Below are positions 8,283 to 16,724 of a DNA stretch of 64,000 nucleotides, one piece after another. The notes below the pieces were generated by a model, which was not told the DNA's origin, searched no databases, and saw only the letters and a program-made list of their open reading frames with translations. The stretch is taken from positions 32,529 through 96,528 of the forward strand of contig NZ_MBSO01000018.1 in assembly GCF_001695835.1 (NCBI RefSeq). The letters are read 5' to 3'. This stretch comes from Ensifer sp. LC11. Lineage in GTDB: Bacteria; Pseudomonadota; Alphaproteobacteria; Rhizobiales; Rhizobiaceae. Position numbers and translations under genes: made by a program. How positions within the stretch are numbered: the stretch's first letter is position 1; each line of letters begins with the position of its first letter.

Positions 8283-10118
8283 ATGCGGCAAATGACGATC
8301 CTCCGCCTCCTCAGCGGCGCTGCACTGCTGGCTCTTGCCGCGGTCAGCACCAGCTACCCGGCTTTCGCCGAGGAGAAGGCTGCCGCCACCGAGGAAAGCG
8401 AACCCTTCGACATCAAGACGGTGAACACCTTCGCCGGCGCATTCCTTGCCGCCCGCACCGCCGACACGGATCGCGATTTCGCCTCGGCCACCGAACTGTA
8501 CAAGATCGCGCTGCAGTTCGAGCCCAACAACAATGACGTCAAGCAGCGGCTGATGATCACGCTGCTGATGGCCGGTCAGTTCGACGACGGCGCAAAAATT
8601 GCCGAGCAGCTCAAATCCGACCCGGCTGTCGAGCGCATCACCACGGTCATCCGCGCGATCGAAGCGATCCGCAAGCGTGAGTATCGCAATGCGCAGAAAC
8701 TCCTGAACTACCAGGGCCCCAACGACCTTGACCGGCTGATGAACGGCCTGCTTTCCGCCTGGGCAAAGTTCGGTCAGGGCAAGCCGAAGGAAGCGCTGGC
8801 GCAGATCAACGGGCTGGATGGCCCCGAATGGTTCCGGGTGTTCAAGAACTATCACGCGGGAGCGATCGCCGTTGCCGCGGGCGATAAGCAGACGGCGCGG
8901 ACGAGGCTCAACGACGCCATTCTGGATCGCGAAGGCGGAAGTGCCGCGCCTGACACCTTCATGCGGGCGGTCGAGGCACTCGCCCGCTTCGAGGCGCGCG
9001 AAAACAACAAGCAGAAAGCGCTCGACACCATCGCCGTCGGCGAAAACATGGTCAACAACTACACGCCGCTGCAGGCGCTCCGGACCAACATCGAAAACGG
9101 TGTACCGCAGGAACAGCAGGTCAAGAACGCCACTCAGGGTGCCGCAGCGGTGCTCTTCTCGATCGGCGCCGCGCTCAACCGCGAGGGCGCCGAAGATATT
9201 GTCTCGCTCTATCTGCAGACCGCGCGCCGGCTCGACCCCGACAGCGCCGACATCCTGGTCATGCTCGGCGGCATTGCCGAAAACCTGAAGAAGCCGGATG
9301 AGGCGATCGAGCTTTACAAGGCTATTCCGGAGAACTCACCGATGCGGCGGGTCTCCGAACTGCAGCTTGGCCTCAGCCTGGCGAGCATCGGCAAGGTCGA
9401 CGAGGCGAAGAAGCACCTGAAGGCGCTGATCGACGTCGATCCGAAGAACATCCGCAATTATCTCGCCTATGGCAGCGTGCTCTCCGACGCCAAGGACTAC
9501 AAGGAGATGGGCGAACTCTACGACCGGGCCGTCGACCAGATCGGGCCGGTGCCGAAGCGCAGCGACTGGACCGTATTCTTCCAGCGCGGCATCGCCTACG
9601 AGCGCCAGAAGCTCTGGGAGAAGGCCGAGCCGAACTTCCGCAAGGCGCTGGAGCTCAACCCGGACCAACCGCAGGTGCTGAACTACCTCGGCTATTCCTG
9701 GGTCGACATGAACACCAATCTCGACGAAGGCCTCGAGATGATCCGCAAGGCGGTCGAGCTCAAGCCTGATGACGGCTACATCGTCGATTCGCTCGGCTGG
9801 GCCTATTTCCGCATGAACCGCTTCGATGAGGCCGTCGTTGAGCTGGAAAAGGCGGCCGAGCTCATGGCCGGCGATCCGACGATCAACGATCACCTTGGTG
9901 ATGCCTACTGGCGTGTGGGCCGCAAGCTCGAGGCCGTGTTCCAGTGGACCCAGACGCTTGAGCTGAAGCCCGAGGAAGCTGAGATCCCGAAGATCAAGGC
10001 AAAGATCGAGAACGGTCTGCCGCCGCTGAAGGAAACGGTTCCTGCCTCGGCCGACGCCAAGGAGACGGCGCCGAAGAAAGTGACCCCGGAAGCCCCCGCA
10101 CCGGACAAGAAGTCCTGA
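8283..10118 (+). CDS. Secreted tetratricopeptide-repeat protein
   Basis: 611 residues from ATG 8283, with AAAGG upstream. The N-terminus MRQMTILRLLSGAALLALAA with SYPAFA-EE is a cleavable signal peptide, so the protein is periplasmic or exported. The rest is TPR solenoid: clear repeats lie at FASATELYKIALQFEPNN, ADILVMLGGIAENLKKPDEA, AEPNFRKALELNPDQPQVL, LEMIRKAVELKPDDGYIV and AVVELEKAAELMAGDP. The last 40 residues are Pro/Lys/Ala-rich and disordered. TPR arrays mediate protein contacts, possibly envelope assembly; no partner is visible. It is followed by ispE after 7 bp, suggesting cotranscription. Confidence 0.85.
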   Translation: MRQMTILRLLSGAALLALAAVSTSYPAFAEEKAAATEESEPFDIKTVNTFAGAFLAARTADTDRDFASATELYKIALQFEPNNNDVKQRLMITLLMAGQFDDGAKIAEQLKSDPAVERITTVIRAIEAIRKREYRNAQKLLNYQGPNDLDRLMNGLLSAWAKFGQGKPKEALAQINGLDGPEWFRVFKNYHAGAIAVAAGDKQTARTRLNDAILDREGGSAAPDTFMRAVEALARFEARENNKQKALDTIAVGENMVNNYTPLQALRTNIENGVPQEQQVKNATQGAAAVLFSIGAALNREGAEDIVSLYLQTARRLDPDSADILVMLGGIAENLKKPDEAIELYKAIPENSPMRRVSELQLGLSLASIGKVDEAKKHLKALIDVDPKNIRNYLAYGSVLSDAKDYKEMGELYDRAVDQIGPVPKRSDWTVFFQRGIAYERQKLWEKAEPNFRKALELNPDQPQVLNYLGYSWVDMNTNLDEGLEMIRKAVELKPDDGYIVDSLGWAYFRMNRFDEAVVELEKAAELMAGDPTINDHLGDAYWRVGRKLEAVFQWTQTLELKPEEAEIPKIKAKIENGLPPLKETVPASADAKETAPKKVTPEAPAPDKKS

Positions 10119-10125
10119 CGATCCC

Positions 10126-11040
10126 ATGTCGGAAGGCGGCATTGCGGGCTTCGCGCTGACGCGCGCAGCACCCGCCAAGATCAACCTGGCACTGCACGTC
10201 GTCGGCCAGCGGGCCGACGGCCACCATCTTCTCGAAAGTCTCGTCACGTTTGCCGATCGCGGCGACCGGATCGGCCTTTCGCCGGCCGTCGCGGATCGCT
10301 TCACGGTGTCCGGACCCTTTGCGGCCGAGCTGCCATTGGATGCCAGCGCCCAAGGCGGCAATCTGGTTCTGAAGGCCCGGGACCTGCTGCGCGCGGAGCT
10401 GCGTTTGCTTGATCCGGCAGCCGCCGGCCCCGTCCATTTGCATCTGGAAAAGAACCTGCCTCTCGCCTCGGGCATCGGCGGCGGCTCTGCCGATGCGGCA
10501 GCGACACTTCGCGCGCTTCTTGAACTCTGGGGAGCGGCGATCGAACCTTCGCGTCTCGATGCTATCGCGCTGAGACTTGGGGCCGATGTGCCGATGTGCC
10601 TCAACGGCAGCCCTCTTCTGGCGAAAGGGATTGGCGAAGAAATTTCCCCGCTCAGCGACTTTCCCTCGCTGGCAATGGTCCTCGTCAATCCGCTGGTCGC
10701 AGTCTCGACGCCCGTGGTCTTCCGGACGCTCAAGAACAAGACCAACCCACGGCTCGCCCTGCCCCGCGCTCCAGAGACGGGAAGCGAATGGCTCTCTGCC
10801 ATGGCCTCGATGCGCAACGACCTGCAGCCACCAGCCGAGAGCCTGGAGCCCGTCATTGGGGCGGTTTGCCAGGCCCTCGGGGAAACCGGTGCAGCGCTCG
10901 CGCGGATGTCCGGTTCGGGCGCCACGTGCTTCGGCATTTTCGAGAACGACGAAGGCGCTGAGCGCGCGGCGGGCGCTCTTTCTGTCGCACATCCCGGATG
11001 GTACGTTCTCGCCTGCAAGACGACAGGAAAAGGAGCATAA
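10126..11040 (+). CDS. ispE: 4-diphosphocytidyl-2-C-methyl-D-erythritol kinase
   Basis: 304 residues, GHMP kinase family. It phosphorylates CDP-ME in the MEP route to isoprenoids. The N-terminal PAKINLALHV (K18) and the glycine-rich ATP loop PLASGIGGGSADAA (112-125) are clear, with LGADVPMCL and RMSGSGATCFGIF completing the fold. It starts 7 bp after the TPR gene and its stop is directly followed by moaB, so it sits in a tight plus-strand cluster. With ispB upstream, two isoprenoid genes are close together. Confidence 0.96.
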   Translation: MSEGGIAGFALTRAAPAKINLALHVVGQRADGHHLLESLVTFADRGDRIGLSPAVADRFTVSGPFAAELPLDASAQGGNLVLKARDLLRAELRLLDPAAAGPVHLHLEKNLPLASGIGGGSADAAATLRALLELWGAAIEPSRLDAIALRLGADVPMCLNGSPLLAKGIGEEISPLSDFPSLAMVLVNPLVAVSTPVVFRTLKNKTNPRLALPRAPETGSEWLSAMASMRNDLQPPAESLEPVIGAVCQALGETGAALARMSGSGATCFGIFENDEGAERAAGALSVAHPGWYVLACKTTGKGA

Positions 11041-11041
11041 A

Positions 11042-11584
11042 ATGGCTGGCATCGACGAGAACCGCTCCTTCATTCCGGTCGGCATCGCCATCCTCACCGT
11101 GTCAGACACGCGCACGCTTGCCGACGACAAATCCGGCGACACGCTGGAAGCGCGGGTCCGCGACGCGGGACACCGGCTGGAGGCGCGCACGATCGTTCCC
11201 GACGACAAAACCAAGGTCCATGATCAGGTGAAGGCCTGGACGCTCGATCCGGCCATCGACGTGGTGATCACCACAGGAGGCACGGGATTTACCGGCCGCG
11301 ACGTGACACCGGAGGCGCTGGAACCTCTCTTCGAAAAACGCATGGACGGGTTCTCCGAGGTGTTTCACCGGATCTCCTACGAGAAGATCGGCACCTCGAC
11401 CATTCAGTCGCGCGCGACCGGTGGCGTTGCCAACGCCACCTTCATCTTCGTTCTGCCCGGCTCACCCGGCGCCTGCCGCGACGCGTGGGACGGCATATTG
11501 AAACAGCAGCTCGACTACCGGCACATGCCCTGCAACTTCGTCGAGATCATGCCGAGGCTCGACGAACACCTGAAACGCGGCTGA
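11042..11584 (+). CDS. moaB: Molybdenum cofactor biosynthesis protein MoaB (MogA/MoaB family)
   Basis: 180 residues; start ATG 11042 directly after the ispE stop. The MPT-binding core is VVITTGGTGFTGRDVTPEA, with VGIAILTVSDTRTL at the N-terminus and FVLPGSPGACRDAWD near the end. MoaB/MogA proteins adenylate molybdopterin before molybdenum insertion. It is the last gene of the ispE cluster; a hairpin with a T run lies at 11825-11856, about 240 nt downstream. Confidence 0.94.
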   Translation: MAGIDENRSFIPVGIAILTVSDTRTLADDKSGDTLEARVRDAGHRLEARTIVPDDKTKVHDQVKAWTLDPAIDVVITTGGTGFTGRDVTPEALEPLFEKRMDGFSEVFHRISYEKIGTSTIQSRATGGVANATFIFVLPGSPGACRDAWDGILKQQLDYRHMPCNFVEIMPRLDEHLKRG

Positions 11585-11824
11585 TGATGGCAGGCATTCT
11601 GGCGCAGCCGTCCCTGTTACCTTTGTAACTGACAGCTGCTTTTCGTCCCGTTAGCTTCTGACCGTCAGCCAGCGAAGAACCAACGCCGCACCATCCACTC
11701 TTCGCACTGCAAAGACGCCTTTCCGCCTATGTCCCTAAGCGGGGAGAACTGTAGGATACGACGTGCAGCCAGAATGCTGCCCGGCAAGAAATCTATCAAA
11801 CAAAGTGATTTGAGAGCCGCTTGG

Positions 11825-11856
11825 AGGTGCCGTCCCCGGACTGGCACCTTTTTTGT
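11825..11856 (+). terminator. Rho-independent terminator, plus strand
   Basis: AGGTGCC (11825-11831) pairs perfectly with GGCACCT (11843-11849), followed by a run of T. It is an unusually good intrinsic terminator lying about 240 nt after the moaB stop, so it may end the moaB transcript or a separate small RNA. Confidence 0.75.
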
Positions 11857-11868
11857 TTGTCGATGCGC

Positions 11869-12405
11869 TCAGGAGCGCACTGCCACCTGTCTGCCCTCAA
11901 GCGCGACCCAAGCCGGAACGAGCTCGGTCGAAAGTTTGCGGACCGCCCGAACATTCGTCATGTCACCAAGGCACATGTTGCCGCGTGCCGCCGCAAGTGC
12001 ATCGTGCTTGTGCATGAGGAAGCCAGTCTCCAACGGCTTCTTTCGCCCCGCCAGGCGACGGAGGAACGGCTTTCGGTGCATTCTGGAATGGGAGAAGCGT
12101 GCCGGGGCCTTGTTGAGCGAGACATATTCGGCCAGTTCGTCGACCCAACGGCCGAGCAGGCGGGCGCCCGGCTCCAGCAACATCACCCATTCACCACGCG
12201 CAGAACGGACCACGTCAGCCAGGTCCCAATCCTGACAGAAGCGGCATCCGGCCGCGTCCGCGACGTGCGATGAGCCGTCTTTGGATCCGTGATCAAGAAT
12301 AATCACGTCGCTGACGAGCCCCTCCACCGCACCGGCGACCAGCACCGAAAGCGTTTGTGCCAGCTCGGCTTCGTTGTCCCGTGTTTCCATGATGATGGTC
12401 AGCAT
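11869..12405 (-). CDS. GT-A-type glycosyltransferase family 2-like protein, short
   Basis: 178 residues from ATG 12405 (MLTIIMETRDNEAELAQTL), matching the start of the GT2 nucleotide-sugar fold. DVIILDHGSKDGS corresponds to the D-S-D segment after beta strand 2, and GEWVMLLEPGARL to the region before the metal-binding site. It is much shorter than a full GT2 enzyme (usually 230 or more) and lacks an obvious DxD, so activity is uncertain. Small homologues of this type next to moaB occur in rhizobia. The gene is convergent with moaB. Confidence 0.7.
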   Translation of the reverse strand: MLTIIMETRDNEAELAQTLSVLVAGAVEGLVSDVIILDHGSKDGSSHVADAAGCRFCQDWDLADVVRSARGEWVMLLEPGARLLGRWVDELAEYVSLNKAPARFSHSRMHRKPFLRRLAGRKKPLETGFLMHKHDALAAARGNMCLGDMTNVRAVRKLSTELVPAWVALEGRQVAVRS

Positions 12406-12506
12406 GGTCTCTCCTACCGCATCAAGGCCGGGATTGCTACATCCTCGCCCCTCCCGCTCCGCGCGCGCAGCTCGAAAGACGGCACAGGGCCGAAGACTCA
12501 TTTTTT

Positions 12507-12521
12507 GTTCTTGTATTGTTC
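12507..12521 (+). promoter_or_regulatory. LexA-type box GTTC-N7-GTTC
   Basis: GTTC at 12507-12510, seven bases, then GTTC at 12518-12521. This is exactly the direct repeat that alphaproteobacterial LexA recognises. It lies 67 nt upstream of the radical SAM start in a short AT-rich promoter-like stretch. Chance occurrence in 64 kb is possible, but the intergenic position favours a real site. Confidence 0.6.
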
Positions 12522-12588
12522 TCGTTTTCGCGATAGGAAAACAATCAGAACAAAACGGGATCAGATATCTGATTCCGGGGAGATTCCA

Positions 12589-13746
12589 ATGACCGAGCTG
12601 TCTCAGATCAGGCAGGGCGCGCTTGCGCCCGCCAACACGGCAGATGTGGCCGAAGCGATGATGAGCGCAACGGGCCTCCGGATCGACATCGACCGTCGCC
12701 GGGGACGCGGCGCCGGGATGAACATGTCCGGCCGGTTCGAACCGCAATCGCGCGAAACTTTCGACGATGGTTGGGAAAGCCTTGAGGATCTGCCGCCGTT
12801 CAAAACCGAAGTCCAGGTCGAGAAACCACGTTCGGTGATCACCAGGAACGAGTCGCCGGATATCTCCTTCGACCGTTCGATCAACCCCTATCGCGGCTGC
12901 GAACATGGCTGCATCTACTGCTTCGCCCGGCCAACCCACGCCTATATGGGCCTGTCCGCCGGACTTGACTTCGAAGCGAAGCTCTTTGCCAAGCCGGATG
13001 CCCCGCGGCTCCTGGAGCGCGAGCTGGCGCGGCCGGATTACAAGGTGAGGCCGATCGCCATCGGCACCAACACCGACCCCTACCAGCCGATCGAGAAGGA
13101 ATGGCGCGTCATGCGTCAGATCCTTGAGGTGCTGCGGGACGCCAATCACCCGGTCATGATCGTCACCAAGTCAGCGATGGTCACCCGCGACATCGACATC
13201 CTGGCGCCGATGGCTGAAAAGGGCTTGGTGCGGGTCGGCATCTCGGTCACGACGCTCGACCGGAAGATGGCTCGGACCATGGAGCCGCGCGCGGCGACCC
13301 CGCCCAAGCGACTCGATGCCATGCGTGCAATCGCCGAGGCCGGCATCCCGACCGGCGTTCTCGTTTCTCCGATCATCCCGGCGCTGAACGATCACGAGAT
13401 CGAAAGGGTTCTCGAAGCGGCAAGGACGGCCGGCGCGACGGAGGCGAGCTACGTTCTTTTGCGGCTGCCGCTGGAGGTGAGCCCACTCTTTCGCGACTGG
13501 CTGCTGCGCAGTTACCCGGACCGTTACCGGCATGTCATGTCGCTCGTCCGCTCGATGCGCGGTGGCAAGGATTACGACGCCGAATTCGGCAAGCGCATGA
13601 AGGGTGCCGGTCCCTATGCCTGGCAGATCGGACGCCGCTTCGATCTGGCGGTCAAGCGGCTGGGCTTCAATCCGACACGCCGGCAGTTGCGTGACGATCT
13701 GTTCGTGCCGCCGCTTGGAACGGGGGTGCAGCTCTCGCTTCTTTGA
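12589..13746 (+). CDS. PA0069/Rv2578c-type radical SAM protein
   Basis: 385 residues from ATG 12589, with GGGGAG a few nt upstream. The radical SAM cluster motif is CX3CX2C, RGCEHGCIYC (C104, C108, C111). It is preceded by NPYRG and followed by FARPTHAYM, which is diagnostic of this SplB-related group. IAIGTNTDPYQPIE and VLVSPIIPALND are further group marks. SplB-like enzymes repair UV spore photoproduct, but this group's substrate is not established. A GTTC-N7-GTTC box upstream suggests DNA-damage control. The N-terminus includes an Arg-rich stretch (DRRRGRGAGMNMSGRF). Confidence 0.88.
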   Translation: MTELSQIRQGALAPANTADVAEAMMSATGLRIDIDRRRGRGAGMNMSGRFEPQSRETFDDGWESLEDLPPFKTEVQVEKPRSVITRNESPDISFDRSINPYRGCEHGCIYCFARPTHAYMGLSAGLDFEAKLFAKPDAPRLLERELARPDYKVRPIAIGTNTDPYQPIEKEWRVMRQILEVLRDANHPVMIVTKSAMVTRDIDILAPMAEKGLVRVGISVTTLDRKMARTMEPRAATPPKRLDAMRAIAEAGIPTGVLVSPIIPALNDHEIERVLEAARTAGATEASYVLLRLPLEVSPLFRDWLLRSYPDRYRHVMSLVRSMRGGKDYDAEFGKRMKGAGPYAWQIGRRFDLAVKRLGFNPTRRQLRDDLFVPPLGTGVQLSLL

Positions 13747-13873
13747 AAGCTTCCCCGCGTGGCCACGCAAGGCTGCCGAAGCGCGTGACCGGCCAGAAGC
13801 AGGATATGCCGACGGCGACGTGAGATCACCTACAGGCCTGCTGGCCCAAAGTGTCTGAAGCCATATCGCAGTT

Positions 13874-13904
13874 CCGGTGCCCCGTCCCCCGTTCAGGGCA
13901 CCGG
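13874..13904 (+). terminator. Strong hairpin downstream of the radical SAM gene
   Basis: CCGGTGCCC (13874-13882) and GGGCACCGG (13896-13904) make a perfect 9-bp stem about 130 nt after the stop. No T run follows, so it is a terminator-like hairpin at best. Confidence 0.35.
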
Positions 13905-13977
13905 CCATCCCCCCGTCCGCCGCCGCACTCGGACTTGGGGGCTTGAAGAGAATCGGTCGATCGTGCGAATTTGACGT

Positions 13978-14625
13978 ATGTCTCGCAGATCGCCCGATTC
14001 TCCCCTTTTTCCCGATATCATCGAAGCGCCCGATTTCAGTTTTGAACTTTCGGCCAAGCGCGACGGTTTCTGGCCGGTCGCCGGCGCTGATGAGGCCGGC
14101 CGCGGACCGCTCGCGGGGCCGGTCGTTGCCGCCGCTGTCATTCTCGATCCAGATGCCATTCCGGACGGGCTCGACGATAGCAAGAAGCTCAGCTCTCAGG
14201 CCCGCGAGACGCTCTTTGAGAAAATCCTTGCCACTGCGGATGTGTCGATCGCGTCGGCCTCGGCCGGCACGATCGATTCCACCGATATTCGCAAGGCAAG
14301 CCTGGAAGCGATGCGCCGCGCCGTGGCCGGCCTCCCCTCAACCGCCCGCTTCGTGCTCGTTGACGGCCGCGACGTGCCGCCGGGACTGTCCTGCCATGCC
14401 AAAGCCGTGGTGAAGGGCGATGCTCGCTCGCTGTCGATTGCCGCGGCGTCGATCGTGGCCAAGGTGACGCGTGACCGCATGATGGCGCGCGCCGACCTGG
14501 CGCATCCGGGCTACGGCTTCGCGCTGCATGCGGGCTACGCGACGGTGACGCATCGCCGCGCCATTGAGGCCCAAGGGCCCTGCGCACTCCATCGCATGAG
14601 CTTCCGGCCCCTGCGCCAGGACTGA
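13978..14625 (+). CDS. rnhB: Ribonuclease HII
   Basis: 215 residues. It removes ribonucleotides and RNA primers from RNA/DNA hybrids. The catalytic acidic set is visible: D38 and E39 in [15 protein letters not shown]129 in FVLVDGRD and D148 in [21 protein letters not shown] and [14 protein letters not shown] are typical. The gene is intact, but its last third (from K142) is repeated immediately downstream with a 290-bp period. It is convergent with the F0 ATP synthase operon, as in related rhizobia. Confidence 0.96.
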   Translation: MSRRSPDSPLFPDIIEAPDFSFELSAKRDGFWPVAGADEAGRGPLAGPVVAAAVILDPDAIPDGLDDSKKLSSQARETLFEKILATADVSIASASAGTIDSTDIRKASLEAMRRAVAGLPSTARFVLVDGRDVPPGLSCHAKAVVKGDARSLSIAAASIVAKVTRDRMMARADLAHPGYGFALHAGYATVTHRRAIEAQGPCALHRMSFRPLRQD

Positions 14626-14975
14626 AGCGCCGAGCGTTCCTATAAGCGCACCAAGGGACGCACTGTGTGCCTAGGCGATCCTTCCGCGCCAAAGCCGCCG
14701 TGAAGGGCGATGCTCGCTCGCTGTCGATCGCCGCGGCGTCGATCGTGGCCAAGGTGACGCGTGACCGCATGATGGCGCGCGCCGACTTGGCGCATCCGGG
14801 CTACGGCTTCGCGCTGCATGCGGGCTACGCGACGGTGACGCATCGCCGCGCCATTGAGGCTCAAGGGCCCTGCGCACTCCATCGCATGAGCTTCCGGCCC
14901 CTACGCCAGGACTGAAGCACCGAGCGTTCCTATAAGCGCACCTAGGGATGCTCGGTGTGCCTGGCCATCTTCCGC
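14398..14975 (+). repeat. 290-bp tandem duplication of the rnhB 3' end
   Basis: The segment from about 14398 to 14687 is repeated from about 14688 to 14975. For example, the identical stretch beginning TGAAGGGCGATGCTCGC starts at 14411 and at 14701, a period of 290. From there to the stop codons the copies differ at only four positions, all silent. After the stop, CGAGCGTTCCTATAAGCGCACC is shared, and similarity fades near TTCCGCG at about 14970. Confidence 0.93.
14688..14915 (+). pseudogene. Duplicated C-terminal fragment of ribonuclease HII
   Basis: Second copy of rnhB codons about 141-215, in an open frame that could start at a GTG at 14667. It keeps the D148-equivalent and the [11 protein letters not shown] region but lacks D38, E39 and D129, so it cannot be a working nuclease. 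One coding change at the copy boundary gives Ala instead of Val; the rest of the peptide is identical. There is no ribosome site of note. Confidence 0.85.
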
Positions 14976-15172
14976 GGCCGGTGGTTTCACGTGCACGCAG
15001 AACGCTGCAGGAACCGTACAGCGCCAAATCTTGAAGGTAGTTTTCGATCCGCCGCGCGGACGTCGCGCCGTATGCTCTGCGGCCCTGCCAACGCGACTTT
15101 CCACAGCGCCACGGCGTTTTGCCGCTTCAGCGCGACAGAAAGCGCACCCCTCGCACGGGTCGACCTACAAAC

Positions 15173-15200
15173 AAAAAGCCCCGCGCAAGGCGGGGCTCTT
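15173..15200 (-). terminator. Terminator of the F0 ATP synthase operon
   Basis: GCCCCGC at 15178-15184 pairs with GCGGGGC at 15190-15196 around a short loop. On the minus strand the stem is followed by a T run (complement of 15173-15177). It lies 20-50 nt after the atpF stop at 15222. Confidence 0.85.
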
Positions 15201-15221
15201 CAATCGGAATGTCCGAATTTG

Positions 15222-15707
15222 TTAGTTCAGGCGTGCCTTGACTTCGCCAAGCGCCTTTTTGAACAATTCGCTCTGGGCACCGGCGTCAGCCTTGGCGGCA
15301 ACAACCTTTTCGGCAGCGCTGATAGCCAGATCGACGGCGGCCGAACGAACGGCGTTGATCGCGTCGCTTTCGGCCTGCTTGATCTTCTGCTCCGACAGCG
15401 CGGTCCGGCGGGCGACGAATTCCTCCGTCTTCTGCTTGGCTTCTGCGGTCAGCATTTCGGCTTCGCGCTGAGCGGCGGCAACGATACCGGCAGCTTCCGC
15501 TTCGGCATCCTTGCGCTTGCGCTGGTATTCGGCAACGAGGGCCTGGGCTTCTTCGCGCAGGCGCTTGGCTTCGGCCAGTTCGTTGGTGATCTTGTCGGCA
15601 CGGGCGTCTAGCGCCTTGCCCATCATGCCCGGAACCTTGAGATAGGCGATCAGGACGAAGAACAGGATCAAGCCGACGAGGGCATAGAAGGTCGCATCAA
15701 GATGCAT
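15222..15707 (-). CDS. atpF: ATP synthase F0 subunit b
   Basis: 161 residues: one N-terminal membrane helix (ATFYALVGLILFFVLIAYL) and a long charged coiled coil (about 33-130) that forms the peripheral stalk. It is the second of two b-type subunits; alphaproteobacteria use a b/b' heterodimer. It is the last gene of the operon atpI-atpB-atpE-b'-b and is followed by a strong terminator. Confidence 0.95.
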   Translation of the reverse strand: MHLDATFYALVGLILFFVLIAYLKVPGMMGKALDARADKITNELAEAKRLREEAQALVAEYQRKRKDAEAEAAGIVAAAQREAEMLTAEAKQKTEEFVARRTALSEQKIKQAESDAINAVRSAAVDLAISAAEKVVAAKADAGAQSELFKKALGEVKARLN

Positions 15708-15720
15708 GGTTCAGTGCTCC

Positions 15721-16338
15721 TCAGTTACCGGCCGATGCCTTGACGGCAGCGACGATCTCAGCCTTGGTGACGGTGCCGCCAATGAGCTGCTTGACGACGG
15801 CGGTCGCAGTTTCCTCGGCGATCGCGCCGACGTCCGCGAGTGCCTTGGTCTTGATGTCGGCGATACGGTCTTCCGCAGCGGCGATCTTCTTGGAAAGATC
15901 GGCTTCGACAGCGTTGCGATCGGCGACAGCCTTGGACTTGGCAGCCTCGCGCGCACCGTCGGCAATCTGATGACCCTTGGCCTTGGCCGTTGCCAATTCC
16001 TGCTCATAGGATGCGATGGCGGCGTCGGCTTCGCCCTTCAGGCGCGACGCTTCGTCGAGATCCTGAGCGATCCGGTCGTGACGGGTTTCAAGAATTCCGC
16101 CGATACGCGGAATGATGACCTTCGACATCAAAAGATAGAAGAGGCCAAACGTGATCGCGAGCCAAAGCAGCTGCGATGCGAAATGGGTCGAATCGAAGGG
16201 CGGGAACACGCCGGAGCCAGCCTCGCCTTCGTGGGCCACACCCGTTTCGGTGTGCACCTCACCGGCCGCAGCGGCATCGTGTGCTTCGGCGCCTTCAGTG
16301 GTGGTTGACTGCTGGGCATAGGCCGCGGTCACAAACAT
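15721..16338 (-). CDS. atpG: ATP synthase F0 subunit b'
   Basis: 205 residues from ATG 16338, with GGAGGTG just upstream; an ATG at 16356 precedes that ribosome site and is rejected. An Ala/Glu-rich N-terminal segment ([17 protein letters not shown]) precedes the membrane helix ([20 protein letters not shown]), then a coiled coil from [20 protein letters not shown]. Partner of subunit b in the stator stalk. The extended N-terminus ahead of the helix is usual for the rhizobial b' subunit. Confidence 0.94.
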   Translation of the reverse strand: MFVTAAYAQQSTTTEGAEAHDAAAAGEVHTETGVAHEGEAGSGVFPPFDSTHFASQLLWLAITFGLFYLLMSKVIIPRIGGILETRHDRIAQDLDEASRLKGEADAAIASYEQELATAKAKGHQIADGAREAAKSKAVADRNAVEADLSKKIAAAEDRIADIKTKALADVGAIAEETATAVVKQLIGGTVTKAEIVAAVKASAGN

Positions 16339-16414
16339 GCTCACCTCCAGGTGCACTCAAGAATATGCGCGGCCGCGGCCTTTTGACGGGCCGCGGCCGA
16401 AACTCCAGCCGTTA

Positions 16415-16642
16415 TTAGACGGCGAAGAGGAGGAGCAGGGCTACGAGCAGCGAGAAGATGCCCAGAGCTTCCGTAACGGCGAAGCCGAATACGAGGCGGC
16501 CGAACTGACCGTCAGCAGCCGACGGATTGCGCAGTGCGCCGGACAGGTAGCTGCCGAAGATGTTGCCGAGGCCGAGAGCCGTGCCGGCCATACCGAGGCA
16601 AGCGAGACCTGCGCCGATGTACTTTGCTGCTTCCGCTTCCAT
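16415..16642 (-). CDS. atpE: ATP synthase F0 subunit c
   Basis: 75 residues: two membrane helices forming the rotor ring. The proton-carrying carboxylate is E58 in [10 protein letters not shown], and the polar loop is RNPSAADG. Size and sequence are typical of alphaproteobacterial subunit c. It lies between atpB and the b' gene, with about 76 bp on either side. Confidence 0.97.
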   Translation of the reverse strand: MEAEAAKYIGAGLACLGMAGTALGLGNIFGSYLSGALRNPSAADGQFGRLVFGFAVTEALGIFSLLVALLLLFAV

Positions 16643-16724
16643 GATTGAACTCCTTCGAATGGTGTTGCGGCTTAGGATTGTGCTTCCGGCGGAGAGCCGG
16701 CCGGAAGCAAGCGACTGTTATTCC

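Noticed and set aside
9336..11018. A 560-codon minus-strand frame opposite the TPR and ispE genes.
   Set aside because: It is antisense to two well-supported genes; the Arg/Ser/Pro-rich sequence is typical of shadow frames.
11665..11847. A 60-codon minus-strand frame after moaB.
   Set aside because: No ribosome site, and it overlaps a plus-strand terminator; unlikely to be translated.
14667..14915. An 82-codon gene encoding a small RNase HII-like protein.
   Set aside because: The GTG start is accidental, there is no ribosome site, and three of four catalytic acids are missing. It is treated as a duplicated fragment.
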